Assembly (NCBI GenBank): GCA_001785175.1 | Contig: MFSY01000134.1 | Span: forward strand, 3,176 to 8,771 | DNA from: Candidatus Muproteobacteria bacterium RIFCSPHIGHO2_01_FULL_65_16 | Lineage (GTDB): Bacteria > Pseudomonadota > Gammaproteobacteria > Acidiferrobacterales > Sulfurifustaceae | Direction of reading: 5' to 3' | DNA: 5,596 nucleotides | In this document: positions 1-5,189 of the stretch, in pieces | Layout of the letters: each line of letters starts with the position of its first letter | How positions within the stretch are numbered: the first letter of the stretch is position 1 | Program-made: the position numbers and the translations under genes | Notes under the pieces: model-generated | Told to the model about the DNA's origin: nothing | Databases searched by the model: none | Seen by the model: the letters and a program-made list of their open reading frames with translations, nothing else

Positions 1-1151
1 CCGGCGCGCCGCCCGCCCCCGGCCCCGAGGAACGCGCGCGTTCCGAGCGACTCGCGCGGCTCATCCGCGCGGAGATCGAGGCCGCGGGCGGGGCCGTCGC
101 CTTCGCCCGCTTCATGGAGCTTGCGCTCTACGCGCCGGGCCTGGGTTATTACTGCGCGCCGCGGCGGATTTTCGGCGATCGGGGTGACTTCACCACCGCC
201 CCGGAGCTCGGCTCGCTCTTCGCCCGGTGCCTGGCGCGCCAGTGCCACGAGGTGCTGGCAGAGCTTGGAGGCGGGGACATCCTCGAGGCCGGCGCCGGCT
301 CCGGCGCCATGGCCGCCGATCTGCTGCTCGAGATCGAGGCCCTGAACGGCCTTCCCGATAACTATATGATCCTGGAGCTGAGCGCCGAGCTGAGCGCGCG
401 CCAGAAAGAAACCCTGGAGCGCAAGGCGGCGCATCTTTTAAACCGCGTGCGCTGGCTCGATGACATCCCGGCGCCGGGCTTTCGCGGCGTGATGCTCGCC
501 AACGAGCTGCTCGACGCCATGCCGGTGCAGCGGTTTCGCATCGGCGATCGGGGGCCGATGTTGCTGCAAGTCGGATGGGATGGAAGCGGATTCGCCTGGC
601 GCGAGAAGCCGGCGCCGCCCGAGCTGCGCGCGCGCCTCGATTCGCTCTCCCTGCCCGAGGGCTACACCTCCGAGATCGGCCCGGCCGCCGAGGCGTGGAT
701 CAAGGGTGCGGCCGAAAGGCTGGCCGCCGGCGTGCTGCTGCTGATTGACTACGGCTTTCCGCGCGCGGAGTTCTACCATCCGCAACGCGCCGGCGGCACG
801 CTCATGTGCCACTACCGCCACCAGGCGCACGACGACCCGCTGATTCTGGTCGGCCTGCAGGACATCACCGCGCACGTTGATTTCACCGCCGTGGCCGAGG
901 CCGCGGCGGGAGCGGGCCTGTCCGTGCTCGGCTACACGACCCAGGCGGCCTTCGTGCTCGCGTTCGCGCCGGCGCTCGTGGCCGGTTCGGACCCGCGCGA
1001 TGCGCGGCGGCACCTCGAGCTCACCGCGCAGCTCAAGAAGCTCACCCTGCCGCACGAGATGGGCGAGCTGTTCAAGGTGATCGCGCTCGGGCGCGGATCG
1101 CCGCGGCCGCTGAGCGGATTCGCGCTCGTGGACCAGCGCGCGCGGCTATGA
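1..1151 (+). CDS. MidA/NDUFAF7-family SAM-dependent methyltransferase (5' end outside window)
   Basis: The protein is a class I SAM-dependent methyltransferase of the MidA/NDUFAF7 family (COG1565). The mitochondrial member methylates an arginine of a complex I subunit; the bacterial substrate is not established. An ATG occurs at 114, but the frame stays open to the left edge, and the upstream residues (ARLIRAEIEAAGGAVAFARF) are the usual family N-terminus. The gene is therefore 5'-partial, with about 382 codons visible, close to full family length. Visible motifs are the N-terminal LYAPGLGYY and GDFTTAPELG, the SAM-binding loop GAGSG (nt 291-305), NELLDAMP (from nt 501), LLIDYGFPRAEFYHP (nt 736-780) and GTLMCHYRHQ. 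The stop is TGA, 3 nt before a MITE-like element whose hairpins may end transcription. The family call is firm, the substrate is unknown, and no complex I gene is in view. Confidence 0.93.
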   Translation, partial: GAPPAPGPEERARSERLARLIRAEIEAAGGAVAFARFMELALYAPGLGYYCAPRRIFGDRGDFTTAPELGSLFARCLARQCHEVLAELGGGDILEAGAGSGAMAADLLLEIEALNGLPDNYMILELSAELSARQKETLERKAAHLLNRVRWLDDIPAPGFRGVMLANELLDAMPVQRFRIGDRGPMLLQVGWDGSGFAWREKPAPPELRARLDSLSLPEGYTSEIGPAAEAWIKGAAERLAAGVLLLIDYGFPRAEFYHPQRAGGTLMCHYRHQAHDDPLILVGLQDITAHVDFTAVAEAAAGAGLSVLGYTTQAAFVLAFAPALVAGSDPRDARRHLELTAQLKKLTLPHEMGELFKVIALGRGSPRPLSGFALVDQRARL

Positions 1152-1154
1152 CAG

Positions 1155-1308
1155 CTAGCAGGTTGTTGAAAACTCCCTGAAACATCAAAATCCGTCATTC
1201 CGGCGAAAGCCGGAATCCAGGAAGTAGAAGTAAATGAAAGCATTGTGTTTAATTCCTGGACACCGGCTTTCGCCGGTGCGACGAGCCCCTTTTTCAACAA
1301 CCTGCTAG
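1155..1308. mobile_element. MITE-like element with 18-bp perfect terminal inverted repeats
   Basis: The ends CTAGCAGGTTGTTGAAAA (1155-1172) and its exact reverse complement (1291-1308) bound 154 bp with no coding capacity. Both ends carry TA (1156-1157 and 1306-1307), which could be a TA target duplication as made by IS630/Tc1-mariner transposases; that assignment is inference. Inside lie two inverted copies of a 'CCGGCGAAAGCCGG' repeat. Each forms its own hairpin: an 8-bp stem with GAAA loop at 1197-1216, and a 7-bp stem with TTTC loop at 1261-1278. The element begins 3 nt after the methyltransferase stop and may act as a terminator. Confidence 0.7.
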
Positions 1309-1327
1309 TGAACCCCTGAATAAGTCA

Positions 1328-1345
1328 CCCCGGCGGAAGCCGGGG
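1328..1345. repeat. GC-rich hairpin related to the repeats inside the preceding element
   Basis: CCCCGGC (1328-1334) and GCCGGGG (1339-1345) pair perfectly around a GGAA loop. The flanking 'gtcac' and the core resemble the two hairpins inside the 1155-1308 element, so this is a third, solitary copy. It lies between convergent genes and may help terminate transcription, although no T-run follows. Confidence 0.6.
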
Positions 1346-1384
1346 GCGTCCCGGCGCAACGTAGAAATTACTACATCCCGGTAC

Positions 1385-1470
1385 AGCACAGAGAACGCAA
1401 AGATTTTTCTGTTGTTGATCGTCCATGCTTTTCTTTGCGTCCTTCGCGTCTTTGCGACAAATAATCATAC
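1385..1470. repeat. Intergenic 'CGCAAAG' palindromic repeat
   Basis: A left arm containing GAGAACGCAAAGA (1390-1402) faces a right arm with TTTGCG-CCTTCGCG-TTTGCG spacing (about 1432-1456) in inverted orientation, separated by an AT-richer centre. It belongs to the same general type as the 'CGCAGAG' elements at 4345-4454 and 5079-5189. Its right end is TCATAC (1465-1470), also seen at the ends of the repeats at 3609 and 5188. It lies 15 nt beyond the BON gene stop. Confidence 0.55.
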
Positions 1471-1485
1471 TTAATCAGAGCTTCC

Positions 1486-2214
1486 CTAGCCTCGCACCTC
1501 GATGCGGTTTATGACCTGACTGACGCCCAGCAGATACCAGGCGTCCAGCTCCGCCATCTTCTTCTCTTCCGCGGTCGCCACCACGCCGGCGAGCGTGACC
1601 GCGCGGTCGCGCACGCGGACGCCGATCTGATCGGCGTGCACCAGCGGGTCCTTCTCCAGCACCAGCCGCAGGGCGTCGGCGATCTCGCCGTCGTTGTCGG
1701 CCTCCGGCGGCGCCACCTCGATCTCGACGATCACATCGCGGCGGCCGGGCGCCCACCACGCCAGCACCCCGATCAGGCGCCGGTGCGAGAGGCTGCCGAC
1801 ACGGCCGGTGAGCGTGACGACGCCGTCCTGCACCGCGATCTCGATCACGCCGTCCGCGGCCGGCGGCGCGCGCAGCGACTCCACGAGCCCCTTGTTATGT
1901 GCGCGCAGCGCGTGGTTCAGCAGCGCCGGCTCCTGCAGCAGCGCCGCCGCCACCGAGACGCGGACCGCGCCGTCGCCGCGCGGCTCGGACGGCACGACGC
2001 GCAGCCGATCCATCACGCCCTGCACGCCGTCTATCCGGCTCGCGTGCTCGTAGGCGCGCTTCTTCGCGACGATGTCCTCGACCTCTCCTTCCAGGATCAA
2101 CGCCCTCCGCGCGTGGTCGTACTCCACCCGCACCGGATGGCGATGGAGATTGATCGCCGCGTCGCGCTCGAGCGCCGCCAGCACCGCCCGTTCGACCTGA
2201 TTTTTCTCCGGCAT
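1486..2214 (-). CDS. Triple BON-domain protein, probably cytoplasmic
   Basis: The protein has 242 residues and three BON-type repeats, at about residues 7-73, 80-166 and 173-241. Each has the pattern of a helix, a strand, a 'GVVTLTG'-like strand (VQDGVVTLTGRVGS in repeat 2, VRDRAVTLAGVVAT in repeat 3), a helix, and a closing 'GV..V.NRIEV'-like strand. BON domains occur in OsmY and other envelope-stress proteins, where they bind phospholipid. Here there is no signal peptide or transmembrane segment, so a cytoplasmic role is inferred and the function is unknown. The ATG start is preceded by a GGGGGAG Shine-Dalgarno-like stretch. It is the second gene of a likely GYD-BON operon; a MITE-like element at 2246-2408 now separates the two. 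Repeat 2 is the most divergent, with a longer first half and an Ala/Trp-rich second helix. The stop is TAG. Confidence 0.85.
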   Translation of the reverse strand: MPEKNQVERAVLAALERDAAINLHRHPVRVEYDHARRALILEGEVEDIVAKKRAYEHASRIDGVQGVMDRLRVVPSEPRGDGAVRVSVAAALLQEPALLNHALRAHNKGLVESLRAPPAADGVIEIAVQDGVVTLTGRVGSLSHRRLIGVLAWWAPGRRDVIVEIEVAPPEADNDGEIADALRLVLEKDPLVHADQIGVRVRDRAVTLAGVVATAEEKKMAELDAWYLLGVSQVINRIEVRG

Positions 2215-2245
2215 GGTCTCCCCCGCCTGGTTCGGCGCGCGGCCT

Positions 2246-2408
2246 TAGTGTGGTGTCCCGCAAATATATTGCATAAGTTACATGTAGGTTGGGTTGAGGC
2301 GTTTACGCCGAAACCCAACGATCAGGCCAGATTTGTTGGGTTTCGCTGCGCTCAACCCAACCTACCAATCTAGCAATTTCGCAAAGTTATTCCTGGGACG
2401 CCACACTA
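2246..2408. mobile_element. MITE-like element inserted at the GYD stop codon
   Basis: The ends TAGTGTGGTGTCCC (2246-2259) and GGGACGCCACACTA (2395-2408) are inverted repeats matching at 13 of 14 positions. TA at each tip is consistent with a TA target duplication. The similarity continues imperfectly inward for about 20 more bases. Within the element, two inverted copies of the widespread GTAGGTTGGGTT...AAACCCAAC repeat (2284-2319 and 2335-2365) each fold on themselves and can also pair with one another. It has no coding capacity. Its last three bases (2406-2408) form the TAG stop of the GYD gene, and its other end lies 31 nt from the BON start. Confidence 0.72.
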
Positions 2409-2714
2409 GGCTGCTTGCGGCATGTGGTGGAGCATCTCCTTGAATTTGCCCCATTCGGTGGCGGCCCAGATCTCGGAGTGGGCGTGGCCGTAGGTGCGGA
2501 TGAGCGTGGACACCTTGGTTGCGGTGTCCACGTCGGGGGCGCGGAAGACATCGAGGTAGTCATACGGGCCGAGGGTGACATAGCTCTGGAGCCACTCGAC
2601 CTCGGGACATTCGGCGCGGATCCGTTTCATGGCCGTCTGCTCCAGCTGCTCCAGCGACTGCGGCGAGATCGCGGCGTCCGTGGACACCCGGGTGAGCATG
2701 ATAAAGGTAGACAC
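2406..2714 (-). CDS. GYD-domain protein (GTG start)
   Basis: This is a small soluble protein of 102 residues matching the GYD-domain family (PF08734 type), a ferredoxin-like fold of unknown biochemical role. The family signature is visible in the centre as [18 protein letters not shown] (about residues 55-72), followed by a helix and '[17 protein letters not shown]'. A longer reading frame goes up to an ATG at 2810, but its extra 32 residues are Arg/His-rich and unlike the family. A GTG at 2714 sits 6 nt after a perfect AAGGAGG, so I place the start there. The stop TAG is the tip of a MITE-like element. An FNR-type box and a TATGCT -10 lie 92-133 nt upstream. BON is the likely downstream operon partner. 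Confidence 0.85.
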   Translation of the reverse strand: MSTFIMLTRVSTDAAISPQSLEQLEQTAMKRIRAECPEVEWLQSYVTLGPYDYLDVFRAPDVDTATKVSTLIRTYGHAHSEIWAATEWGKFKEMLHHMPQAA

Positions 2715-2720
2715 GGGGCA

Positions 2721-2727
2721 CCTCCTT
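2721..2727 (-). promoter_or_regulatory. Strong Shine-Dalgarno setting the GTG start of the GYD gene
   Basis: On the minus strand the sequence reads AAGGAGG followed by TGCCCC and then GTG at 2714. The complementarity to 16S rRNA and the 6-nt spacing are near ideal. This decides the start over the upstream ATG at 2810, which has no such site. Confidence 0.85.
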
Positions 2728-2752
2728 TTCGCGTGTGCGGCGTGATGGTGAA

Positions 2753-2795
2753 TGCGGCGCCGCACTTCGGCGCGCATGATCGGTGCGGAGCACCG
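2753..2795 (-). other. Two GC-rich inverted repeats in the predicted GYD leader
   Basis: A 12-bp perfect palindrome TGCGGCGCCGCA lies at 2753-2764. A hairpin CGGTGC-GGA-GCACCG lies at 2781-2795. Both would be in the untranslated leader if transcription starts near 2799. They could influence RNA stability, but in such GC-rich DNA they may be incidental. Confidence 0.35.
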
Positions 2796-2805
2796 ACTAC
2801 GCGGC

Positions 2806-2847
2806 AGCATAGGCCGGTCGGTTTTACGCCGCTTTGAGATAAATCAA
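2806..2847 (-). promoter_or_regulatory. Predicted class II FNR/ANR-type promoter for GYD-BON
   Basis: Positions 2834-2847 read TTGAGATAAATCAA on the plus strand (TTGATTTATCTCAA on the minus). This matches the FNR consensus TTGAT-N4-ATCAA at 9 of 10 defined bases. On the minus strand a TATGCT hexamer occupies 2811-2806. If the hexamer is numbered -12 to -7, transcription starts at about 2799 and the box centre falls at exactly -41.5, the classic class II activation position. The leader would be about 85 nt before the GTG at 2714. The regulator could be FNR, ANR or a DNR-like CRP-family protein; the sequence cannot say which. There is no plus-strand gene here that it could serve instead. Confidence 0.6.
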
Positions 2848-2868
2848 TAACCGGACCGCGCACGCCGT

Positions 2869-3294
2869 TTATCCCGCGCCGGACTCGAGCCGCGCCTTGA
2901 CCGCCGCCAGTATTTCCACACTCACCGTGCGGATCAGGGGATTCGCCAGCGGCGCGATGAGCAGCTCCAGCAGCGGATTCGGCAGGCGATATTCCATGGC
3001 GAACGACGCGCGCGTGCCGCCCGGCACGGGCTCGAGCTCATAGCTGCCCGAGTTCGCCACGCCCCGGATCGAGCGCCAGGCGAAGCGCCGCGGCCGCCGG
3101 CGCTCGGTCACCTCCACGTCCCATTCGAGCGGCACGCCGGCCACCTTTACGCGCCAACGGTAGGTGTCATGCCCGAGCGCGCGGATGTCCCTGATGACGG
3201 CGGTATAACGCGAAAAATCCTCGACCCGCGCGATCAGATCGAACACCGCCTCGGGTTCGGCCTTGATCTCAACCGTTTCGCGGATGCTGGGCAT
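2869..3294 (-). CDS. SRPBCC/START-fold protein (polyketide cyclase / Coq10-like)
   Basis: This 141-residue protein has the order typical of single-domain SRPBCC proteins. It opens with MPSIRETVEIKAEPEAVFDL and continues with a 'V.DFSRYTAVIRDIRAL' segment and alternating beta-strands (WDVEVTERRRPRRFAWRS, GSYELEPVPGGTRASFAMEY). It ends in a long C-terminal helix (about residues 108-137) that closes the hydrophobic pocket. Members bind lipids, quinones or other hydrophobic ligands, or act in polyketide aromatisation; which applies here cannot be told. The ATG at 3294 has no clear Shine-Dalgarno, but the N-terminus fits the family, so I keep it. The start lies 7 nt from the end of the 3302-3609 repeat block, so its promoter must lie within that block or transcription must run through from the SDR gene. 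The stop is TAA. Confidence 0.85.
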   Translation of the reverse strand: MPSIRETVEIKAEPEAVFDLIARVEDFSRYTAVIRDIRALGHDTYRWRVKVAGVPLEWDVEVTERRRPRRFAWRSIRGVANSGSYELEPVPGGTRASFAMEYRLPNPLLELLIAPLANPLIRTVSVEILAAVKARLESGAG

Positions 3295-3301
3295 GGCGCG
3301 T

Positions 3302-3609
3302 GTTCTGATTTATATGATCATCAAGCTCACCGCGGAGACGCAGAGGCGCGGAGAAAAGACAACGGCGAAACCGCAGATGAACACGGATGAACGCAGATAA
3401 GAAATCGAGAGGCAAAAGCGAAGTGTTTTCGATCTGCGTTTATCTGCGCTAATCCGCGGTTCCAATAAAGTTTCAATCTGTGTTTATCCGTGTGCATCTG
3501 TGGTTCGAGCATTTTTAATCTGCGTAAATCTGCGTAATCTGCGGATAAAAATGTTTTTCCGCGTTCATCCGCGGTTCCAGTTTCTTTGCCTTAGTGGCAA
3601 AAACTCATA
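3302..3609. repeat. Composite intergenic repeat block
   Basis: This gap of about 310 bp between the SDR and SRPBCC genes is almost wholly repetitive. 3302-3328 is identical over 27 nt to 5079-5105. 3329-3353 is a 'CCGCGGAG-CGCAGAG' arm matching the complement of the 4345-4454 element at 24 of 25 positions. The interior holds CCGCAGAT/ATCTGCG units: one in one orientation at about 3367-3401 and four in the other at about 3430-3463, 3475-3507, 3516-3543 and 3557-3580. The first unit can pair with the next. The right end has a TTGCC-TTAGT-GGCAA hairpin (3586-3600) and then AACTCATAC, the same end as at 5189. It encodes nothing I can support. Confidence 0.75.
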
Positions 3610-4300
3610 CCTCAACGCAGCTCCCGGGATCGGCCCGCGGGTCGGGGCCGGCCAGACGCACGATCCGCCGCGCCACCTCTTCCGGCGGCATGCCGATCCG
3701 GCGTCCGGAATACTGCACCTGCATGTCCGTCGCCACCCGTCCCGGACACAGCGCGTAGACGCGCACGCCGCGGTCGCGCACTTCCCGGTGCAGGCTCTCC
3801 GTGAATCCCACGACCCCGAACTTGGAGGCGCAATAGACGGCGATGTCCGGAAATCCGGAGAGCCCGGCGCCGGAGGCGACATTGATGATAACGCCGCCGC
3901 CCTGCGCCAGCATCAACGGCAGCACCGCGCGCGTCGTATACAGCACGCCCTTGAGGTTGACGTCAATCACCGCGTCCATGCTGTCGTAGTCCTCGTCGGC
4001 GAACCGCCCGACCCAGGTGACGCCGGCGTTGTTGACGAGGACGTCAATCCGGCCGAAGTGCGCGTGCGCCTTCCGCGCCAGCTGCTCCACCTGCGCGCGG
4101 TCGCGCACGTCCGCCGGCGCCGCCAGCACCTCGCCCAGCGCCCGCAGTTGCCGCTCCGCCGATTGCAGCCGCGCGGCGTCCCGGCCGCAGACGGCGACGC
4201 GCGCCCCGCCTTCGAGAAAGGCCGCGGCCGTGGCCAGGCCGATGCCGCGCGAGCCGCCTGTGAGCAAGACCGATTTTCCGTTGAAATCTTTGTTATCCAT
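3605..4300 (-). CDS. SDR-family NAD(P)-dependent oxidoreductase
   Basis: This is a classical short-chain dehydrogenase/reductase of 231 residues with a complete active site. The cofactor loop TGGSRGIG is at residues 14-21, NNAG at 90-93, and the Asn of DVNLKG at 115. The catalytic Ser is 143 (NVASGAG), followed by the YCASK motif with Tyr156 and Lys160, and PGRVATDM from 186. Arg18 and Arg40 after strand beta-2 suggest NADPH preference. The substrate is unknown; FabG-like 3-oxoacyl reductase or a general carbonyl reductase are both possible. The ATG at 4300 has a GGGG stretch 4 nt upstream. It is divergent from the phosphatase gene. The stop TGA and the last Val codon fall in a GTATGAGTT string shared with the repeat end at 5181-5189, so the repeat may have supplied the present C-terminus. 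Confidence 0.93.
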   Translation of the reverse strand: MDNKDFNGKSVLLTGGSRGIGLATAAAFLEGGARVAVCGRDAARLQSAERQLRALGEVLAAPADVRDRAQVEQLARKAHAHFGRIDVLVNNAGVTWVGRFADEDYDSMDAVIDVNLKGVLYTTRAVLPLMLAQGGGVIINVASGAGLSGFPDIAVYCASKFGVVGFTESLHREVRDRGVRVYALCPGRVATDMQVQYSGRRIGMPPEEVARRIVRLAGPDPRADPGSCVEV

Positions 4301-4344
4301 GCCGCCCCGGAATAACTAAGGGTACCTCGAAAAATTGCTGAAAG

Positions 4345-4454
4345 AATGACTTTCACCGCAGAGAACGCAGAGTACGCAGAGAAAAATCCGTTTTTGGTTC
4401 AATAACTCCGCGCCTCTGCGCCTCCGCGGTGAACTCGATGTTCGTTAATAAAAC
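4345..4454 (-). repeat. ~110-bp 'CGCAGAG' palindromic element, inverted copy
   Basis: The arms 4353-4381 and 4405-4432 are imperfect inverted repeats around a centre that itself contains AAAAA-TCCG-TTTTT (4382-4395). Read on the minus strand, it aligns end to end with 5079-5189: the CGCAGAG arms match at 29 of 30 positions (4353-4382 against 5149-5178), and the central TATTGAA and outer flank are also recognisable. It fills the divergent SDR/phosphatase gap; I see no convincing promoter elsewhere in 4301-4509. Confidence 0.72.
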
Positions 4455-4509
4455 GGTAATTTTATAGGTGCCCGCAAAATTGTTTACGTAGAGCATAAAC
4501 AAAGCCACA

Positions 4510-5076
4510 ATGCGCGCCCGCAAGCCCCGCTCTATTAAACGCCTGATGAAAATTTATTTCATGCGCCACGGCCAGACGAACTACAACGTCCGCGGCCTGT
4601 GCAACGACGACCCGCGAAGCCCCGTGCACCTGACCGCGCTCGGGGAGCAGCAGGCCGAGGCCGCGGCCGAGAGGCTGAAAAACGCGCGGCTCGATCGCAT
4701 CGTCGTTTCGGAGCTGCCGCGCACGCGCGAAACGGCCGCAATCATCAACCGCCATCACGGCGTTCCGGTGGTGGCCCGTCCCGCCATCAACGATATCCGC
4801 TCCGGCTTCAACGACCGGCCGGTGGCCGAATACATGGCGGCGATCGCGCACGACCCGCTGCGCGCGCGGATCAACGGCGGCGAGTCGCTGCTGGATCACA
4901 AGGCGCGCGTGCTCGGGTTTCTCGATTGGCTGCGGACCCAGCCGGACCGGGCGGTGCTGGTCATCGCCCACGAGGAGACGCTGCGCGTCATCGCCGCCCG
5001 CTTCCGGGGGCTCACGGACGACGCGATGCGCGCGCTCGCCTTCGCCAACGGCGAGATCATCGAATTCGACCTTTAG
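4510..5076 (+). CDS. Histidine phosphatase (phosphoglycerate mutase-like) family protein
   Basis: The product is a branch-1 histidine phosphatase superfamily protein, which transfers phosphate through a catalytic His. Counted from the ATG at 4510 (188 residues), it has RHG at 19-21 with catalytic His20. SELPRTRETA follows, with the conserved Arg71 in the phosphate pocket, and AHEETLR, with the second His at 154. The usual acidic proton donor, normally Glu in 'L.E...G.~EG', appears here as Asp (IND, residue 95), with Asn-Asp-Arg in place of the later 'EG'. The family normally starts as 'MKIYF.RHG', so the ATG at 4546 (176 residues) may be the true start; neither ATG has a clear Shine-Dalgarno. 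The substrate is unknown; broad phosphatase, sugar-phosphate or alpha-ribazole phosphatase-like roles are possible. The gene is bracketed by inverted copies of one repeat. The stop is TAG. Confidence 0.9.
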   Translation: MRARKPRSIKRLMKIYFMRHGQTNYNVRGLCNDDPRSPVHLTALGEQQAEAAAERLKNARLDRIVVSELPRTRETAAIINRHHGVPVVARPAINDIRSGFNDRPVAEYMAAIAHDPLRARINGGESLLDHKARVLGFLDWLRTQPDRAVLVIAHEETLRVIAARFRGLTDDAMRALAFANGEIIEFDL

Positions 5077-5078
5077 CG

Positions 5079-5189
5079 GTTCTGATTTATATGATCATCA
5101 AGCTCGCCGTGGAGGCGCAGAGTATTGAATCAAAAAAACAGGTTTTTTTCTCCGCGTACTCTGCGTTCTCTGCGGTGAGAACTCATACA
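5079..5189 (+). repeat. ~110-bp 'CGCAGAG' palindromic element, direct copy
   Basis: It starts 2 nt after the phosphatase stop and ends 1 nt before the stop of the convergent membrane-protein gene. The first 27 nt are identical to 3302-3328. The arms (about 5102-5123 and 5150-5180) are inverted 'CGCAGAG' repeats, and the centre holds A7-CAGG-T7 (5132-5149), a hairpin that may act as a terminator in both directions. The right end is AACTCATAC (5181-5189). Confidence 0.75.

Noticed and set aside
438..1055. Minus-strand open frame of 205 codons opposite the methyltransferase
   Set aside because: Arg-rich antisense shadow typical of GC-rich DNA; the plus-strand gene has all family motifs.
1636..2373. 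Long plus-strand open frame of 245 codons opposite the BON gene
   Set aside because: It is the complement of a clear BON gene, its translation is Arg/His-rich and low in complexity, and it runs into the MITE-like element.
2715..2810. N-terminal extension of the GYD protein to the ATG at 2810
   Set aside because: The extra residues are unlike the family, and a perfect Shine-Dalgarno points to GTG at 2714. The extension would also cover most of the predicted leader.
3308..3313. TATAAA on the minus strand as a -10 for the SRPBCC gene
   Set aside because: It would leave almost no leader, there is no -35 at the right distance, and the same sequence recurs at 5085-5090 where no gene start follows, so it is part of the repeat.
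3367..3580. CRISPR-like array from the CCGCAGAT/ATCTGCG units
   Set aside because: The units are imperfect, in both orientations, irregularly spaced and made of short internal repeats; there are no unique spacers of constant length and no cas gene.
3500..4315. Plus-strand open frame of 271 codons opposite the SDR gene
   Set aside because: It is antisense to a complete SDR active site, begins in repeat DNA, and has His/Arg-rich translation with no recognisable motif.
4462..4971. Minus-strand open frame of 169 codons opposite the phosphatase
   Set aside because: Shadow of the phosphatase gene; no family resemblance of its own.
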